Assembly (NCBI GenBank): GCA_005765155.1
Contig: VCCP01000005.1
Span: 5,146,001-5,210,000, forward strand
Source of the DNA: Zelopaecilomyces penicillatus
Lineage: Eukaryota; Ascomycota; Sordariomycetes; Hypocreales; Pseudodiploosporaceae
Direction of reading: 5' to 3'
DNA: 64,000 nucleotides
Under the pieces are notes generated by a model. It was not told where the DNA came from, ran no database searches, and was given only the letters and a program-made list of their open reading frames with translations. Of this stretch, positions 1 through 12,280 are shown in pieces. Made by a program: the position numbers and the translations under genes. Numbering within the stretch: position 1 is the stretch's first letter; every line of letters begins with the position of its first letter.

Positions 1-53
1 ATTTTTACTTTTTTTTTCCCTTGGAGTTATGGCACAAAACACCATCCATTCTG

Positions 54-1526
54 TTATCCGCGCCAGACAGCCTCAATCACCGCAAAGAAGTTTTGCGGAT
101 TCGCCTTGACATTAGTAACCTCAAACCGCTCATCCGCCAACTGGAAAATCCCTTTCCATTCGCTCGCAGCCCGCTCCTTGCCATTAAACAATGCCATCAA
201 CCTCAAGTCCGTCGCTGTGCCCATCTGCTGCATCGATCGGGGCAACGGGGGATCTTGTTTTTTGCCATCACCTTGGCCGCCTACATACTCGAAGAGGATG
301 ACTCGAGCACCGGCTTTTAGCGAGGGTACAAGGGCCTTGAGGATCTTGGCGGCGTCCTCGTCGGTCCAGTCGTGGAGGATCATCTTGTAGATGTAGACAT
401 CAGCTTCGATGGGTTGCGGGTTAAAGAAGTCGTGTTCCATGAATGATACGCGGTCTTTGACGTCTTCGGGGAGATCTGCTTCGAAGACGGGTTTGACTTG
501 GGGGAGATCTTGGACAACGATTTTGAGATCGGGAAAGCTGCGAGCCAGTACAATGGCATCATGTCCCGCAGAGCCACCAACCTGAAGTAACATTAGTGCC
601 TCTCCAAACAGACCAAAGAGCTTTAGAATTCACTTACATCAACTACCGTGGCGTTGCCCACCGACTTCCAGTCATGCGACTCCATAACCACCCCTTCAAG
701 GTGGAAGATCTGCTTCAGATATCTCATAAATTCGATAAAGTTCCTCTGTCGCCAGCCCTGCTTATCACCCTCGCCGTCATTTTCCAGCAGGTCCCATGAG
801 TTTCCATGCTTCCCAAAGGTCCCGCCACTGTGGAAAAGAGCAAAAGACGACTCGCTCATGTCCTGAGTTAGGCTGGGCTTTCCTTTGCTGTATCGCTTAA
901 GAGCCTCATTCATGACCATCATTGGTGCACCGGCATCGTCGAGAACAGTTGAGACAAGAGCCCGCAATCCAGAGGAGCCAGCCAGAGCGGCGGATCTGGA
1001 GGTATGCTCAACACGGCCAGAGTCCGACTCGGTGAAGATGCGGAGGGTGATGGCGTGCTGCAGAACACGGTGGACGACTTCTTCTGGAAGAGAGGTGTGT
1101 TGTGCGATGTCAGCATAAGATGCGCTGCCGTCTAAGGGAACAGCAGGCCAGAAGTCAAAGTAGTTGAGGATGTTGAGGCAGGTTGCGTCTGGCATGCACT
1201 GGGTGAAGACTACTATTAGCAAAACAATTGAATGATTCATCAAAGTCTCAATCCGCTGATCATAATGAGAGCCAACTTACAGTGTGAGCATAATTGAAGA
1301 TGCTTTCACTAGGACCTTGGACCAGATACCCAATGTCTGTGATGGTATCCAGAAGCGTCTGGCGGATCATAAAGATCTCCGGCGTCAGGTTGGAGTAGCT
1401 CGTTGGGCTATCAGCCGCGAATGTGGGAGCAGGGACATTGTTCTCTTCGAGGAATTTGGTCAACGTGTGAGACAGCTCCGTGATCTTGGCAGCGAGGCTG
1501 TTGATAGTTGGCTGTGCGTCTGCCAT
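54..1526 (-). CDS. O-methyltransferase, SAM-dependent (fungal COMT-like), 3 exons
   Basis: Predicted 444-residue class I SAM-dependent O-methyltransferase of the plant-COMT/fungal secondary-metabolite type, which methylates a hydroxyl on a small molecule, probably in the cytosol. Exons by splice signals are 1526-1281, 1198-638 and 581-54; both introns have GTAAGT donors and CAG acceptors and keep frame. The N-terminal half is a winged-helix dimerisation domain. The C-terminal half holds SAM motif I, D-V-G-G-S-A-G across the exon 2/3 junction (about residues 269-275), and the catalytic base in M-I-L-H-D-W (His about 339). Length and motifs are normal, so the gene looks functional. The start is the only in-frame ATG before the conserved N-terminus. 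The next gene on the same strand is a terpene cyclase 1.5 kb upstream. Substrate unknown; the family also serves polyketide and amino-acid-pyrone pathways. Confidence 0.9.
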
Positions 1527-3045
1527 GGCTGAATATTTTGTCCGTCTTTAAGGGAATGGATTTATGTGTACAATTCTCTGAAAGGGGATTACGATAAGTT
1601 TAACGAGGAATTCTGCGGAGGACAACAAACATAAGAATCTAAAAGATAAAACAAAAGAAGAGGATAGCTCGGATAAGACACCTCGGAGAATGACGTCTCC
1701 CCCCGACGGGGATTCTCGTTCAACAAAGCGCACCGAACTTCCCTTCGGTCCTACGATCCATCCTAGCGTACGCCCATCTTCCCCATCAGGATTCATAATT
1801 ATGGTCTCGCTACCAAATCGGTGCATAATAATAGAAAAAAGGGCTGCGGCAATTGCAACACCGGCAGGGAGCAGACGTTGGAAAGTAATGAACCGTGGAA
1901 AGTTCCGGTGTAAGTGGGGCCAGGAAGACGCCGAGACCTCCGACTGGGGTGGTTTACATCTGATAAGATTATCTAAAGCATCTGATAAGACTAGCAAATT
2001 TTTGCAGTGCCATCGCCAAGGTCCAGAACTAAGAAGAGGCCCAGAATTTTGGGAATAAAGACCCAGTTCAGGGTACGCTATGTTACGTACCCCGCTATCG
2101 TGACGAGTCACTTCACCACTTGGTGACCATTAGATGAGGGGGCGTATTGTCAAGGATAGTTGGGTTTTGGCGGAATGTCTCGGAAATATATAGATGGATA
2201 AATATTGAGGGATGTTTTGTCGATCTTGGGTTTGCGTGATTTAGAAGTTATAATTTAGGCGAGTTTATAAGCGAATATGCTGCAAGACCATTGATGTTGA
2301 TCTTTAGAATTAAGATACAGTCTAGCGGCTGCTCTGTGGCAGGCGATGTCATGACAAATTGAAACTGCATCTGATACCTTACGGATGTCATATTGTAGTG
2401 CAACGTTGGGATTCTGCAGTTAATAATGGAAAAAAGGCGTGGTCATTACGAATAAGCATGTCTCTTGGGACTTACAGTACCCCCACGTTGAGTAGTGATG
2501 GAGATATAATGGCTCATCGCCAAAAATGGACAGTGATGAACCAGCATGCCGATGGCGCCATGACTCGTACGGCCATGTCGTCTGGCGACCCATCGCAAGG
2601 AGATTATATTAATCGGTGACTTTCTTGGCAAGCATTGATCTTTTTAAAAGCCGTATTAAGAAGGTGAGGTGGTGAAGTGGTGCAGGCTCTCACACACGTT
2701 TGTTGTTCAAGTGACTCGCCAGATTTCTCGGCCGGCGCATGATGCCAGCTTGAAACGTTCACATTAAAGCTTAGAAAGGCGTACGTATGCTGAGGGCAAT
2801 AGAAACGGAAACGGAGGAGATTCTGGGAATCATGTTGCGAGGCAGGCTTGGGGAAATGGCCCGACGGTCCATGCGAAGAAGCAAAACCACGGCACTCGTT
2901 CATGCATCACCGCTGATCAAATTCAGGATAGGTACAAATGGCAATGTAACCGTGCTTAAATCCACATCGCTAAAGAAAAATAAGTAATACATCGCTCACT
3001 CAAACCACCAAATTCCTCACATGCCAATAAGAAACACACACACAC
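1527..3045. other. Intergenic region, no gene recognised
   Basis: About 1.5 kb between the methyltransferase start and the terpene cyclase stop. It contains only short overlapping open frames with no recognisable domain or splice logic. It presumably holds the methyltransferase promoter and the cyclase 3' end. I see no repeat or RNA gene. Confidence 0.5.
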
Positions 3046-4722
3046 CTAGTGTGCTGCCACCTTCAATACATTCGTTGCCTTTGTCCTACCCTCCTCCTCG
3101 TCCACTCGCAATCCGGACACTCCCTTCCGAGCCTGCCGAATCCCTTTGACCGCCATCGCCGTCACCACACCGCGACTTCCAATCTTCACCTTCTCCTTAC
3201 CATACCTCCAGAGCCACACCAATCCCCAACCACCATCCATCTGCTGCGTTCTTAGCAACAGCTTCAAATCCAAGGGATCGCTCAAGCCCATTGCCTGCGC
3301 GCTGATTAATCGCATTGCAGCACTGAGGATATCCTGGTCACACCCCATGCGGTCCTGGATACGGGCTACTACTGCGGCACGCATCCGAGACAGAGTTGGG
3401 TCGTTTGGTCTGCGAGAGCAGAGGTTGGAGAGAATGAAGAGCAGCCAGTCCGGGCTTTCGTAGTAGCGGCTGCCAAGCTCAAAAGCGTTGGATTCGAGGA
3501 GGCGGCAGAGATGGTCGTGGGCGACGGAGAGTTCAGCGCCTTTGTTGTTGAGGTGGAAGAAGCGGTATACGGTTGCGCAGATGCAGTGGTCGAAGCGAGG
3601 ACGCGATGGTTCGAACCAGCACTGTTGGATATTAGCTCACATTGACCGCTATGCTGATCTCGTCTTATCTCGTCTCATCTCATCCCTTCAAAGAACGAAC
3701 AAATCATATGAGAGTGAGCACTTACATAGGGCATTCCATCAGGGTTCAGGTTGGACAGAATCATCTTCATGGCCAGCTCCTTGTCCTCCGTCGGGACGTC
3801 ATCAAGTGTGACATTGGCTAGCGACGTCGTGTCAGAGTCGTTGGGATAGAGTGTATCCTCAAACCTCGGCTCCCCGATGAAATAGTTCCACAACGGTCCT
3901 TTTCTCTCCAGAGTCACCAGGTTTCTATTTCCTCGTTTCTTGTCAGCCACTCACTTTCAACACCCACTGCGACGCGTCATCATCAAGGAACACTCACCTA
4001 TCACCAATACACTGCAGAATAATCAGCTGTGAAAAATTATCCCGATGGATCTCGCCACTCGTGCTTTCACTAAACATGTTTCCCGCATTCCGATGCAGAT
4101 ATGCAAGTCCACGCTCTACCGAGTCGCCAAGCGTATTGTGCAGGGTCCGGATCGCGGTATTTGTATTGTCAAAATGCAAGGCTTCAAACCCAAGAGCGCG
4201 CGCTGCAAGTATGTTGGCAAGCCCATCGTCGACGAGGATGCACTCTTGGGGTTCTCGCTCAACTCGCTCAAGAAAGCGCTCGAAGCAAGCAACATCTGGC
4301 TTTCGAGCTCCCAGTTCAGATGTGGGATAGAATTTGTCAAAGATGTTCCATGAGTCGATGGTGGGCTTGAGCTGGTCATAGTACGGTTTGGGCATGTTGG
4401 AGAGGCCGTATACTCTTAGTGAAGGGTAGATGTACTTGAGCTCTCGGACGGCCGCAATCAGCTCCAGGTTGGGAGTCAGCGATTCGAAGAGCTGTTCGAG
4501 AGCCGTCTGCCAGGCATGCAGCGAGAGTCCGAATTTCTCAGAGATGGAGCTGTTGCATTCCTGCAGCGAAATGAGGCCACGCTCAAAGTCATGCCAGGCT
4601 GGGGAGTCGAATGCATTCTTCATCTGGCGTGGCGATAACGAGGTGATTTTGGCAGCCGAGTAGACGGAGACGACGCCGCCAATGTCGAGAACCAAGCAAG
4701 TCTTGCCATTACAAGTCTCCAT
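3046..4722 (-). CDS. HAD-like/class II terpene cyclase fusion (AstC-type drimane synthase family)
   Basis: Predicted 499-residue protein joining an N-terminal HAD-phosphatase fold to a class II terpene-cyclase-like domain. Exons are 4722-3998, 3924-3726 and 3621-3046, all in frame with GTGAGT/GTAAGT donors. HAD features are D-I-G-G-V-V (nucleophile D13), G-L-S-N, G-A-R-K-P-D and L-V-D-D-G. Cyclase features are D-S-D-T-T-S at 271-276, matching the protonating DxDTTS motif of this family, and a QW-like Q-Q-M-D-G-G-W-G at 434-441. Known members such as Aspergillus AstC cyclise farnesyl diphosphate to drimanyl phosphates, the HAD part handling the (di)phosphate. An oddity is that the second HAD Asp is Gly here (D-I-G instead of D-x-D), so phosphatase activity is uncertain. 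The neighbours are an O-methyltransferase and a FAD oxidase on the same strand. The product (drimane or related sesquiterpene) is inferred. Confidence 0.85.
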
Positions 4723-7700
4723 GATATATTGATATGTTTTCTGTTTTTGTTGCCTTGTCGCTAACTGTGTTGATTGTGCCGTTTATTGTTCTTGTCTCCT
4801 ATTTTTCTAATCTTCTCTGGTGAATGGAGATGAAACCAAATCGTGTGGCTTCGATCGACTTTTTAAAACAAATCCTCTCTCTAAAAGGATCTGCCACTAA
4901 AAACAAGATTCTACAGACTAAGTGGATGGAACCTCCCCCCCCCCGCTCAGTTGAATCACAAACCACGGCAACTAGGAGTGAAAAAAAAATGATAATACAC
5001 GCTACACGGAGGATGTGGGTGGGCAAGAGTGTGTGTGGCGAGCTGACAGAATGAACTAGTTTTCCGCCGCGTGCTACACATCGGAACAAGGGGGGGGCAA
5101 GACAATATGCGCCGCATGATGGATGAGGATTGTCAAAATGCGATGGTGACGCCGCATGTTATACATAGCATGGGTTCACACCACTATCACATTTGGATGT
5201 GGAGCTTTTTTTTTTCCTGTCAAAAGACTGAGAATTGCTCTACTTGCATCGACATGGACGTGGATGGACCCATATTGAGTCATTTGTGATTTTTGGGGGC
5301 CAAGCGGCCAGTCCCTGGAAACTCGTACAAGCTTCTATATGGACTAAAAATACCTACTGAGAAGGTTTATTAGTTTTCCCCGGTTTCATCTTAGGAAAAA
5401 CAGTTGCAAGACATTCGCCTTGGAATGTGCCAGAAAGAAAAAAAGAACTACATCTAGCATCTTGCAGATTGACTAGGTTATCAAAATAGCCCTGGGGAGT
5501 TTGTTTTTAGTGTGGTTTTCTTTTTGCTAGTCTCAAACCTGCATTTCTGGGCGGTCGAGTTCGAAATAATACTCCGTGCCGTGGTTTTGCAGACCTCTGT
5601 ACGAGAAAACAGATTTGCCGAGAAAAGAACAACTGCTGTTTTAGTGGTGGGATTTTATTTTTATTTTTATTTTTATTTTTTTACTTTTCTTCTTCGCCCG
5701 AGTAAGCAGGGCATAGCATGAACCTTCATGGTGGAGGGAGGACCCATGATGCTGTTGGTGATGCGGTCTTTCATGTTGTGCATCCTGCAGTCGTACAGGC
5801 TGCCTGTTTGCACCGAAGCCGGGCGTCCGTTTACTTTTCAGTGGAGATTTCTTTTATGTTTTCCGTTCTACTGGATGTGGAGATGTTTGCTTGTCCTCCC
5901 TAATGCAGTAATCTTAAGTGTGGTGATGATAAGCGTCCAATTGTTGCAAAGCTATCCGTAGATTGTGTGCAAAAGCCCTTCTCTCCATCATGACCTTGAG
6001 AAATGGAAAATATCTAAACCAGTAATGGCCTGGTGAGCCAAGACTACCAAGACTTACCAAGACATCAGCTGTGCCGCTCCTTGACTGACACGTCAAAAGT
6101 CATTCTATGATGAGCCATTCTGATTCTCACACAACATGAATCAGGTTGTCTGTCCCATTTCGTCAAGTACAGCATTACATTGCGAGTAATGATACCTCAA
6201 TATCTGCCTTCCAAATCAGATCCGGCAAGAAAAGATGTCGTCGTCTGTAAGCAAGGGATGCTGTTGGTGGCTTGCTTGCACCATCGCATACAGATTGACT
6301 TGCAGCATCGACCCGAAACCCTTTTTTTCTTTCTCCACCCCCCCCAATCCTATCGGGCGCTTTGCCTCCCTGCGCTTCCTTTTCCGCTCTCCCGCCCACG
6401 CCCCCCTCGGCCGAATAATAAAAGGTAGCTAGGTGTAGTGCGACAGGTAGAGAATTTCGTTATCGCTGCTGTCCGTGACACTACGTGAGCCGTCAGTCAG
6501 CTGCGACGGCGGCATGGCAATATTTCGAGCCCGCTCCCTTGATTCTAATTTCTATTTAAACTCCAAACGGGAATTTTCACTTTTAAAAAGAAACCTGGTT
6601 GTTAATGTCCGTTCCAAATACTTTACTCTTGACCAAGAGGACATGCAAGGTACATACCAGGCGTCCATACATGGCAGCAACCCCTGGCGTCCCTGCGCTC
6701 TATCACAGCCGCATCAGATGCCTTGGCCCCTTTCTCGGCCACCTGCAGCACGGGAGAAACGGGTTGTTGGGTCTGGGAGTCTTCACAGTGCAGGTAGGTA
6801 TCCATGTGTTGATGCCATTGCATGCCAGGGTTCCCCATTCAGGATATCCGATCCCAGAAACCCCGGCTTGACTACTTGCCTCCCGCAACGTGGCAGTTGT
6901 CTCCATCGTGTCTGCAACCTTGCAGATTTGCGGTAGATCATGGAACGGGCATTCATTGTCTGTCAGAACAAAGAAAGGGAGCAAAACACACCTACCCTTG
7001 AGACTCTGTCTTACCCACTTACACACATGCACACTCTCATCACTCTAACCTTTGATTGGAACCTCGGTGTGTTTCTGTAACCACTGATCGAGTGGTTCCT
7101 CAAGCTTTGACTTCAAGAGGCGCTTTCTTTTGTGGCTCATACCCACCCACAGATCTGGGTCTCAGCGGGCCGTGGCGATGTGACTGCAATCGTTCGATGG
7201 GCTGTACCTTGCACGAATAATTTGTAAATTCCTCCATCAGATTTGCTGCAGCTTCAAACAGATGGACTTGCATTCTGCCAAGCTACCATTCACATAGGGG
7301 ATGGGAAAGCTGTGAAACATGCATCATCATTTGTCATTTGCACACTTGCCTAGTTGAGAGTTTGCCTCTCTGTCAGTGCAAGCATATCCCAAACTGTATC
7401 GTCCTCTCCACAACACCATGTGCCACCAAATTTTGATACTTCGCAGACCATTTCTCGACCCCAGATAACGTGCCATAGCCTCCGAATCATAAAGATGGTC
7501 ATTCATCCTACTCCAACCTGCTGCAGAACTCAATGTCAAACGTCATCTCCCCTGCTGCGCATACATGCAAGAGCCTTGGCGCCGCCCACCACCACCACCC
7601 TTCCGCCCAGCCGTGCCGGAATACCACTCCCGAGCTCTTAAAGATGAGCAACATGCATCGATCGTCTTCAGTAAAGATACACAAACCGGGCGCGCGGCTT

Positions 7701-7895
7701 GCATCATCTATCCGCGCCGAAACAAACATGCGCCGCAGCCGCAGAACAATGTCTTTGATGAAACCGGGACGACATGCGTAGTTGGGAAGATATCACACAA
7801 ACAAAGGCACACCCCGCAAATCATAGTTGATGTGTGATATGACCTGCATTAAACGTCTCAATCTGATGCGCACTCTGGAATTGTTACATGAGAAA
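4723..7895. other. 3.2 kb intergenic region without a recognised gene
   Basis: No open frame here has a recognisable domain, codon pattern or plausible exon chain. The stretch holds homopolymer-rich DNA, a TTTTTA-type microsatellite near 5650-5685 and C-rich/T-rich tracts near 6330-6400. The part next to 4722 should contain the terpene cyclase promoter. Confidence 0.5.
5650..5685. repeat. TTTTTA microsatellite
   Basis: Roughly five consecutive units of T-rich hexamer (TTTTTA with small length changes). Simple repeat, no function evident. Confidence 0.8.
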
Positions 7896-10094
7896 TCATT
7901 GGCTGGCGCTGTCTCGTCTGCACAGTCTGCCGTCCCGGCGCTTCTCCCACCCTTCGCTGCCGATGCACGGGGCACACCAGAAGAGGTCCGTCGGATCCAC
8001 AGATCTCTTAATCTTGAGCAGTCGGTTATAGTTGCTGCCCCAGAAAGCTTGCTGCCAATTCTTTTCATAAGGGAGAGCCTGCAAATGCCCCATCCGGCTG
8101 TGTCAGCTACGGTTCTTGTATGAGCTATTGGGGAGAAGGGGAATGGAATGGAATAGATGGCCATTATGGACGAAATAGCGTATAGGATTATTCAGGTACC
8201 TCGTTGATGTAAGCCCCAGACTGAGGACTTAGACGACGAAGGGGTTCGAAACTAGCGTCGAGGATCTTGATCGTCTCTTGCTCAGAAGTTTTGTTAAACG
8301 GCTCGAATCCTCTTGAGTTTACTGATGACAACGTAGTTAGTAACGAAGCATATGAGAATCATCACCAAGAGAATTGTCCACTAGGGGGACTAATTTCCCG
8401 GCATGAATATGCATCAGGTACTCACGCGCATGAACATATGCCCTCCTCCACGCTGGATTAACCGCATTCCCTCCACCAGGTGGTTTAGCCTCTTGCACAC
8501 CCTTGCCGCCCACCATAAATGCCGACATGGATCCCGACGCAGATGAACCTGCTTTCCATGCCGCTGCTAGCTTTTTAGGATCTCTTGTCAATGCGTTCTC
8601 GTCAAGAAGCCTAGATGTGAGGTAGGCGCTGAGCCCTGCCGTGGTAGAGTCGAAATTTTTGTCGAACCAAGCCAGCCAGGAGTCATATTGAATGGTTGAT
8701 TGGATCAGCGTCACTTTTCCTGCCCATCTTTTAGTGATTGTATCGTTAATCGGTCTGAATATTTCCTGTTGAATTAATCCGGGATCCTGAGCGTCTTGCA
8801 ATATAGCTGTGCCTAGAAATCCAGCAATGTTGTCGGGCAAACCTGATCCTGGGATGGGGTTGGGCATTGATCCGGTAACAAGATTGTACCCGGATAGTCC
8901 TTTGTTCATCATGCGAGGAATTTGCGATCCAATATATGCTACCATATTCCATAAGAATGGTGCCTTGTGGTCGGTGACGACAAGCCAAGATATGTTATAG
9001 ATTTTGGGAGTGGGATGAGTCTTTAATGTAATTGATGTGATGACACCAAACGTCGAGCCTCCGCCCTGTAAACTCGTTATTAGTACATCTCTAACCATGA
9101 CAATGGAACACTGCATTTCTGCTGGTATAAATAGGAAAGAAATACTCACTCCACGCATTGCCCAGAACAGATCTCGGTTTTGATCCTCATTCGCAATCAC
9201 AGTCTTCCCACCTGGCGTGACAATCTCCATTTCTAGCACATTATCTGCCGCGAGACCATACGTTGGCGCGAGAAGGCCGTGTCCGCCTCCCGTGACGTAC
9301 CCAGATATTCCAACAGTCTTGCCACCACCACCTACAATCGTCTGATTGAACTTGTCAGTCGCAGCATAAATGTCGTACATGAGCGTGCCACCCCCCACAG
9401 TGACAGCATTTCCAGGGAGAACTTTGCCAGAGCCGCCGAGTGTGTATTTGCCGGCATGATATGTGAATTTGTTCAGGTGATGCATCCATATGGATAGAGT
9501 TCCCGGCGCATTTGACCGGCCGAGATAGTCATGGCCGGTGCTTTTGACGTTTAGTCTAATGTTGTGTTTGCGGGCTGATGGTTGAGGGGTTAGCAATATG
9601 CGAAAACGACCCTGCAATAATTTGGCCAAATGCTAGCTATAAAAGCGCCATTGATGTTGGAAAGACTTACCAAAGTCTACTGCAATCTTGACATGTTCTG
9701 CACCAGTCGCATTGACAACATAAGACGGGTATCCGCCTCCACTACAAGTAGCGCTCTTCTCCGGGAGACACGTATAGTTGGCCGCCTGATCCCACATTAC
9801 AGAAACTGGATCAGCAACATGAAACTCAAACGTAGACCATTGCTTTGCGACGCTGGGACATTTTTGGGCGTCGTAGGTCGGCTGTCCGGGATGGCAGACG
9901 GCTCCGGGTGGCACCGGGCTCAGGAGCCGGCCGCCGAGGGCTTTATTGAGCTGCGCCCACGTGTGGGCCGCCGGCCAGTCGGAGCTTCCGGGGTAGGCTT
10001 TGCACCGGGTGTTCGGCGGCGTGGCGCATTGACCGATGCCTAGACCGGAGAGGCATGCGAGGGAGAAGAGTAATGAGTGTTTCATGCTGGCCAT
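7896..10094 (-). CDS. Secreted FAD-linked oxidase (berberine-bridge / 6-hydroxynicotine-oxidase type)
   Basis: Five-exon gene: 10094-9671, 9574-9150, 9065-8426, 8321-8200 and 8078-7896, about 597 residues. All junctions keep frame with GT..AG and the first intron has a TTGCTAAC branch site. The N-terminus is a signal peptide (hydrophobic run ending near A-T-P-P), so the enzyme probably enters the secretory pathway. The FAD-binding-4 domain shows K-S-T-G-H-D-Y-L-G-R-S (His expected to bind FAD covalently), G-G-G-G-K-T-V-G, G-G-G-H-G and Y-G-L-A-A-D-N-V. The BBE-type C-terminus is seen in the last exon (N-Y-x-R-L, D-P-x-x-L-F-W). Such enzymes oxidise C-N, C-O or C-C bonds with O2 and are common in fungal natural-product clusters. 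Start could also be the second ATG at 10085. Its pathway is unknown; the neighbouring terpene cyclase is a candidate partner. Confidence 0.9.
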
Positions 10095-11726
10095 GGTTGG
10101 TGGCTAAGTGCCGGTATCGCAAGAGTGAAATCGACGCTGGGTTAATTGAGAACTATTTTCCCCGAACAATTGGGCGCCAAGGGCCTTTATACTCATCCGT
10201 ACAGTGCAACCCTCTAGCATGCCCTACATTTTCAACTGTCATAGCTTGGACATGACCCTACAACGCGGTCAATACGATGTAGCCACATTTGGGCTGATGC
10301 CGCGACGCAGTAACGAACCTAGTAGAGACCCCAACCGTTTCCCGTTGGAACTCATCGGTGGCGTGGCTGAGGCTTGTGCGAAATAATCTCACTAACCTAG
10401 TCGACCAATAAACGTTGCCCGTATTCCTCGCAAAAGCTCCCCCTGTTCACAATCCGGCAATACGATAGGCAGCTGCGAAATGCCGAACCCAGGTTAAATC
10501 TTCACGGTTTCCACTTGGAGGGGCTGAGAAGCTTATTCATCAGCCTTGAAGTGTTTGTTAGGATGGCCAATGAGCATGAGTGGGGTGTGTTGATCCTGAT
10601 ATTGCGTCCAAGCAAGAGAGTCGTGACTGTATTTAATGACAAATGTGTTACTACTTGCTACCACAGCTCGCAGGCAGTCTGATACCATGTCGCTTGTTTC
10701 AACTCCATCTTTTGTTCGCCACCTTCGCACTCAAGACCAGAAAATGCTACTGCATTTCTGTTGTGTCACTCTTCTCTAAAATCAGATTCCGTCCTGCTCA
10801 TCCCTCTTGTCGCGGTGGCTTACGTAGATATTTATTGCACATACAAGGGTTACCCACCATAGCTATACTCATGAACAAAACATTGATAGTAAAGATGAGG
10901 ATCAGAAAGACGTGGCCTGGCACAAATACCGGTACTTGGAATCCTTTTGGAGGGGCGGGAAGGCCACCGATATGGATAGAATGAGATCCCAATCCGAACA
11001 GCAGGCAATAGACGGCTCGGGTAGCAAGAAATGCACTAGAAACACCACCGCGTAGACAAAATGGGCACGTCACATCATATTCAGCTCGCCACGTACACGC
11101 ATGATAGTGGGTTGGTGTAAGACATCAACACCACGCAGTACAACCACCGAGACGGGGGGCTCCAGCCGACGAGAATGCGAACCTCAGCTCGTAAAGAACG
11201 AAATGTAAAACCCCATACAATTTGGCTATTTCAGCGGTTATAATCCATTCATATATCTGTCTATCTATCAGATACAAGAGTCAGTGCTTTGCACGAGGGC
11301 AAATACCGAGTGAGGGAGCGTCAAACATAGCTGCCACATCACCAGTCTTGTTTTTACCACTCCCCCCTGGATGTTCAACTACTAGTCCATGCACCTATAC
11401 TGGTGGATTCACACTGCGTGACAGAACCACCTTTTTTTTTCCTTTTAGTTCTGCATGATGCATGCGCTCCCCCCATATGTATACCGTCACAATGAGGACA
11501 AGTATGACGTTAGGCGGTCGTTACAAAGCATGAAAAACCCAATTCAATCGGTGCAGAACGGAACAAGATTGATGAAGCAAAGATACGTCCCTCAGTGCCC
11601 AAGTTAAAGTATAAAACCCCCTTCGGTATGCCCCTCATTGAGAACATTCCTCTCGTTTGTTATCCATTGGCTATTTCACTATGATCTACAACCTCTTAGA
11701 CACGTTTGCATACTATTTCCGCCGCC
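10095..11726. other. Intergenic region, includes 5' flank of duplicated block A
   Basis: No coding gene recognised. From about 11000 on the sequence is recognisably related to 13390-14070 (see the repeat entries). The first part should carry the promoter of the FAD oxidase. Confidence 0.5.
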
Positions 11727-12280
11727 ATGCCTAGACTCTATATTGGGTATGTACAGCACGCGATAATGATGACTGTAGAGCGTCAACTAATCCAGGTTTC
11801 CCAAAACAGTAATCTCAGCTTCTCCACTAAGAAAGATGACTTGGAGAAGCTGGCAGCCAAATACGGTAAAATTACAAACATTGTACGTTGTCACTGCGAC
11901 TTACTTGTCTTATCTATTTTTTTTTCCAAGTCGACTTGTACCATTTCTCTGTTGATGTCCCCCCAACTTATACTGGCTAATCCCATTTGTTCTTCTAGAG
12001 TGTGCCAACAGATCGCGAGACTGGTCAACTGAGAGGTTTTGCTTTTGCAACAATGGAGACCGAGGCAGAGCGGGATGCCGCAGTTGCCGGCTGAATGGAA
12101 CCGAGTGAGAACATGAATGCCTGGAACATCTCTGTATTCGATTTACTAACGAAGTTACTGACACACAGAGTGAACGGTCGCACGCTCAAGGTGAACGAAG
12201 CTCAGGATCAACCCACGGGCAGGGGGGGGTGCCTCGGGAGGTGGATATCAACCGCGCGGCTACTAAGTTGGGAAAAAAGA
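11000..12280 (+). repeat. Diverged tandem duplicate, copy A (RRM gene block)
   Basis: This segment aligns in order with 13390-14590. Shared stretches include G-CACTAGAAACACCACC versus GCACCAGAAACACCACC, the run GGTGGATTCACACTGC, CTGCCACATCACC, GATGTTCAAC, and the whole RRM gene with matching intron positions. Identity is clearly partial, with many substitutions and indels, so the duplication is old. Boundaries are approximate. Confidence 0.7.
11727..12266 (+). pseudogene. Small RRM RNA-binding protein gene, frameshifted (copy A)
   Basis: The exon chain 11727-11746, 11810-11882, 11999-12104 and 12169-12266 encodes a single glycine-rich-type RNA-recognition motif: RNP2 L-Y-I-G-N-L and RNP1-like G-F-A-F-A are both present, followed by a Gly-rich tail. 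Two lesions break it. A missing base in the conserved L-N-G segment makes a TGA at 12092-12094. A run of eight G at about 12221-12228 puts the Gly-rich tail out of frame by one. As written the product would stop after about 65 residues. Both lesions are single-base changes, one in a G homopolymer, so assembly error cannot be excluded. The intact relatives are usually small nuclear or cytoplasmic RNA-binding proteins. A second damaged copy lies at 14074. Confidence 0.7.

Noticed and set aside
1690..2058. 122-codon open frame upstream of the methyltransferase
   Set aside because: Composition and lack of domain suggest a chance frame in the promoter region.
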